64,000 nucleotides of DNA from Gaopeijia sp032250675 (GTDB lineage Bacteria > Gemmatimonadota > Gemmatimonadetes > Longimicrobiales > Gaopeijiaceae), in NCBI GenBank assembly GCA_032250675.1, contig JAVVEY010000001.1:1-64000 (forward strand). Direction: 5' to 3'. Below the pieces are notes generated by a model, which saw only the letters and a program-made list of their open reading frames with translations, made no database searches and was not told where the DNA came from. This document shows, piece after piece, positions 61,636-64,000 of the stretch. Made by a program: the position numbers and the translations under genes. Positions within the stretch are counted from its first letter, which is position 1, and every line of letters starts with the position of its first letter.

Positions 61636-61685
61636 GGTGTCTCCGAAGTCTGGCCCCTCGGTAGCGACCAGGCTACGGAGACACC
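61636..61685 (-). terminator. Hairpin downstream of dctP
   Basis: GGTGTCTCCG (61636-61645) is the perfect reverse complement of CGGAGACACC (61676-61685); CTGG/CCAG and GTAGC/GCTAC pairs lie inside. It sits 56 bases after the dctP stop on that strand. No T run, so terminator function is tentative. Confidence 0.45.
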
Positions 61686-61741
61686 ACACTAATACGGAGC
61701 CGAGCGCCCGCTGTCCACTTTCGGGACCCCCGTCGCGCGTC

Positions 61742-62878
61742 CTACACGCCAAGCCCGCCCGGAATCTGTGTGAAGGCGAAGCGCGCGTACGCCTCCTCGT
61801 TGGCCGCGAAGAAGGGGAAGATCTGCGCACGGAAGGCGCTCCAGGAATCGTGTACGCGCCGGAAGGAGGCGTCTCCCCCGGCGAGTTCCTCGAGGAATGC
61901 GTTGCTCTCTCTCCATGCCGCACGCAGGATCTCGTCGGAGAAGCTCCGCACGGTGACGCCGTGCTCCTCGACGAGGCGGCGAAGGGCGGGGGGGTTCTCG
62001 GTATCGTAGCGCCCGAGCATGAAGGTGGCCGCCTCGGCCGAGACCGTGGTGAGGAGTTCCCGGTACGAGGGGGGCAGATCGTCGTAGGCAGCGCGCGACA
62101 CCTGGAGGGTGATATTCGGCCCGGGCTCCCACCACCCCGGCATGTAGTAGTTCGGCGCGATCTGATGGAAGCCGAGCTTCTCGTCGTCGTACGGCCCGAC
62201 CCACTCGGTGGCGTCGATCGCACCCCGCTCGAGCGCGGGGTAGATGTCGGGGCCGCCGAGCACCTGCACCGAGGCACCGAGACGCGCCATGATCTCACCC
62301 CCGATCCCGGGAATCCGCATCCGGAGTCCGCGCAGGTCGGAGAGCGAGCCCACCGGCTCGCGGAACCATCCCCCCATCTGCATCCCCGTGTTGCCCGCGG
62401 GAAATTGCACGATCCCGAAGTCGGCGTAGATCTCGCGCAGCAGTTCGAGTCCGCCGCCGTAGCTGACCCACGCCATCTGCTGGCGCGCGGTGAGGCCGAA
62501 GGGGACGCCGGCGTCGAAGGCCAGCGCGGGGTGTTTTCCGACGTAGTAGTATCCTGCGGTGAATCCCGCGTGGACCGTGCCCTGCTGGACGGCGTCCATC
62601 ACCTGGAGCGCGGGGACGAGTTCGCCCGCCGCGTACACCCGTATCGAGAAGCGTCCTCCGGTGAGTGCGGCCACGCGCTCCGCGATGAACTCCGCCGTGC
62701 CGTGCAGGATATCGAGGGAAGGGGGGAAGCTCGTCGCGAGGCGCCACCTGATCTCGGGCCCCTGCACCGCGGCCTCCGCAGAGGAGACCACCCCGCCGGG
62801 ATCGCCGCCGCAGGCACCGGCCACGCCGACACCCACCGCACCCGCTGTCGCCTTTCCGATGAACTCTCTCCGACGCAT
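61742..62878 (-). CDS. dctP: TRAP transporter substrate-binding protein, TakP-like
   Basis: A 378-residue periplasmic protein with a twin-arginine type signal (MRRREFIGKATAGAVGVG). Binding-site blocks match the 2-oxoacid-binding TakP group: FPAGNTGMQMGGWF, TEWVGPYDDEKLGF and YYMPGWWEPG. It should deliver a 2-oxoacid such as pyruvate or a branched-chain 2-oxoacid to DctQM. It is on the strand opposite dctQM, converging on it. ATG at 62878 has GAGAGAGG upstream. Confidence 0.92.
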   Translation of the reverse strand: MRRREFIGKATAGAVGVGVAGACGGDPGGVVSSAEAAVQGPEIRWRLATSFPPSLDILHGTAEFIAERVAALTGGRFSIRVYAAGELVPALQVMDAVQQGTVHAGFTAGYYYVGKHPALAFDAGVPFGLTARQQMAWVSYGGGLELLREIYADFGIVQFPAGNTGMQMGGWFREPVGSLSDLRGLRMRIPGIGGEIMARLGASVQVLGGPDIYPALERGAIDATEWVGPYDDEKLGFHQIAPNYYMPGWWEPGPNITLQVSRAAYDDLPPSYRELLTTVSAEAATFMLGRYDTENPPALRRLVEEHGVTVRSFSDEILRAAWRESNAFLEELAGGDASFRRVHDSWSAFRAQIFPFFAANEEAYARFAFTQIPGGLGV

Positions 62879-63126
62879 CGCGCCCTCTCTCCTCGCCTGC
62901 ATTCACGTGGGTCCCCGTCTGCCGCTCCGTACCGAACGGCCGGGGATGAACGTTCTCAAGAGACCGGACCCGGAGGGTCACCGCAACTCGACAGCTTCAC
63001 ATCCCGCGGGGGCGGATCCCTCCTTTCACCTCCGGGGTGAGAGGCGTTGCAGTCGGCGCTGCGATAGCTTCCTCTCAGCCCCGAGGCGTCTTCCCCGTGC
63101 CTTTATCAGAATCAGACGGAGTTCCG

Positions 63127-64000
63127 ATGATCCCCTTGCATACCGCTCGCCCTCGCCGTCCCTCCGCATGCCGGTGGCGCACTCTTCTTCGTCCCGCGCT
63201 CGCGGCGGCGATCGCGCTCGCCTCCACCGCGCTCGTGCCGGGGCTCACGGCGCAGCAGGTAGAGATCGCGCCCCCGGCGACTTCGCTGGAGACGAGCGGC
63301 GGCGTCGTCGTCTCCGAGGATCATCGCGCCTCGGCCGTGGGAGCCCGGGTGCTCGCCGCGGGAGGCACCGCGGTGGACGCCGCGATCGCCACGGGCTTCG
63401 CGCTCGCCGTCGTCCACCCCTCGGCGGGGAATATCGGCGGCGGCGGATTCATGGTGATCCGCTTCCCCGACGGTGCGACGACGGCGCTCGATTTCCGTGA
63501 GAAGGCGCCGCTGGGTGCGCACCCCCGCATCTGGCTCGACGCGGCGGGGGAGTATTCGAGTGAACGGCACCATGACAGCCACCTTGCCGTGGGCGTCCCG
63601 GGCACGGTGGCCGGCTTCGACAAGGCGCACCGCCTCTACGGCACGGTCAGATGGGAGCGCCTCGTCGAACCGGCCGTCACGCTCGCGAAGGAGGGGTTCG
63701 AGGTCCACGAAGGACTCGCGCGAGGGCTCCGACGGCTCGTCGAGGGCACGCCGCATGAGGCGACGCGGGCGGCGTTCACGCGCGACGGAGCCTTGCTCGA
63801 GGCGGGAGACACCCTTCGCCAGCCGGATCTGGCCGCCTCGCTCCGACGGATCCTCGAGGATCGTGCCGAGGGCTTCTACCACGGCGAGACGGCGCGCCTC
63901 ATCGTGGCCGAGATGGAGCGGGGCGGGGGACTCATCACCGCGACCGACCTCGCGCGGTATCGGGCCCGCGAGCGGGCGCCCGTCACCGGGTCGTACCGGG
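63127..64000 (+). CDS. ggt: Gamma-glutamyltransferase, N-terminal part (runs off the right edge)
   Basis: 291 codons are open to the edge. Signal peptide (about 1-42, ending LTAQ) and then the start of the large subunit: GGVVVSEDHRASAVGARVLA, GGTAVDAAIATGFALAVVHP, SAGNIGGGGFMVIRF, DFREKAPLGAHP and GVPGTVAGFDKAHRLYG. This is the glutathione-binding half. The autoprocessing Thr lies outside the window. GGT splits the gamma-glutamyl bond of glutathione in the periplasm. Confidence 0.93.
   Translation, partial: MIPLHTARPRRPSACRWRTLLRPALAAAIALASTALVPGLTAQQVEIAPPATSLETSGGVVVSEDHRASAVGARVLAAGGTAVDAAIATGFALAVVHPSAGNIGGGGFMVIRFPDGATTALDFREKAPLGAHPRIWLDAAGEYSSERHHDSHLAVGVPGTVAGFDKAHRLYGTVRWERLVEPAVTLAKEGFEVHEGLARGLRRLVEGTPHEATRAAFTRDGALLEAGDTLRQPDLAASLRRILEDRAEGFYHGETARLIVAEMERGGGLITATDLARYRARERAPVTGSYR

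Overview
The window is a 64 kb piece of a high-GC Gram-negative chromosome, probably a draft or metagenome scaffold because it carries a run of exactly 100 N (4307-4406). The gene set fits Gemmatimonadota best: two large TonB-dependent receptors with N-terminal carboxypeptidase-regulatory-like domains, a 6-bladed beta-propeller lipoprotein, several short lipoproteins, a fused E1alpha/E1beta 2-oxoacid dehydrogenase, ThyX instead of ThyA, and an Mla/MCE system. The phylum call is inference from gene content. No rRNA, tRNA, CRISPR, phage or transposase gene was recognised. Coding density is high and many neighbours overlap by 1-4 bases, so most genes sit in co-directional runs.

Layout. 1-4273: an edge-truncated methyltransferase, a fused 2-oxoacid dehydrogenase E1, a CrcB fluoride channel, a secreted protein and a YhbY RNA-binding protein. 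4457-10184: an FKBP isomerase lipoprotein, glycerate 2-kinase, a small lipoprotein, a pentapeptide-repeat protein, ThyX and an aldehyde dehydrogenase. 10185-12441 is gene-poor and holds one beta-propeller lipoprotein, a possible propeller relic and two short tandem repeats. 12442-15055 (minus) is a rho-led operon ending in a frameshifted MshEN-receiver fusion. 15263-20416 holds two MITE-like inverted-repeat elements, the MlaE/MlaF/MlaD lipid transport genes, a NUDIX hydrolase and an AI-2E family permease. 20629-24826: a ferredoxin-NADP reductase-like flavoprotein, TrxB, two SDR genes and a PAP2 phosphatase. 25096-27764: a small membrane protein and a ZnuD-like TonB receptor.

27903-33327 is the most unusual stretch. 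After fumC and nfo comes a well-delimited candidate structured RNA with its own promoter-like boxes and an intrinsic terminator. A pterin cluster follows: a mammalian-type 6-pyruvoyl-tetrahydropterin synthase, GTP cyclohydrolase I, an SDR in the position expected for a sepiapterin-type reductase, and a second QueD-type synthase. 33379-42944 is a long plus-strand run with TPR proteins, OsmC, an acyl-CoA synthetase, CutA, a divergent macro domain, a transglutaminase-like protein, an ABC exporter, a TerB-like protein and two tiny membrane proteins. 42969-46677 (minus) is a three-gene envelope operon. It is divergent from a sugar nucleotidyltransferase, which in turn converges on an M20-type peptidase.

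49304-58071 pairs a TonB receptor with a beta-helix lipoprotein, followed by a short 2-isopropylmalate synthase-like enzyme and a PhoB/PhoR-type two-component pair. 58229-62878 encodes a FabG-like reductase and a complete TRAP transporter (DctQ, DctM and, on the opposite strand, a TakP-like 2-oxoacid-binding protein). The right edge cuts a gamma-glutamyltransferase.
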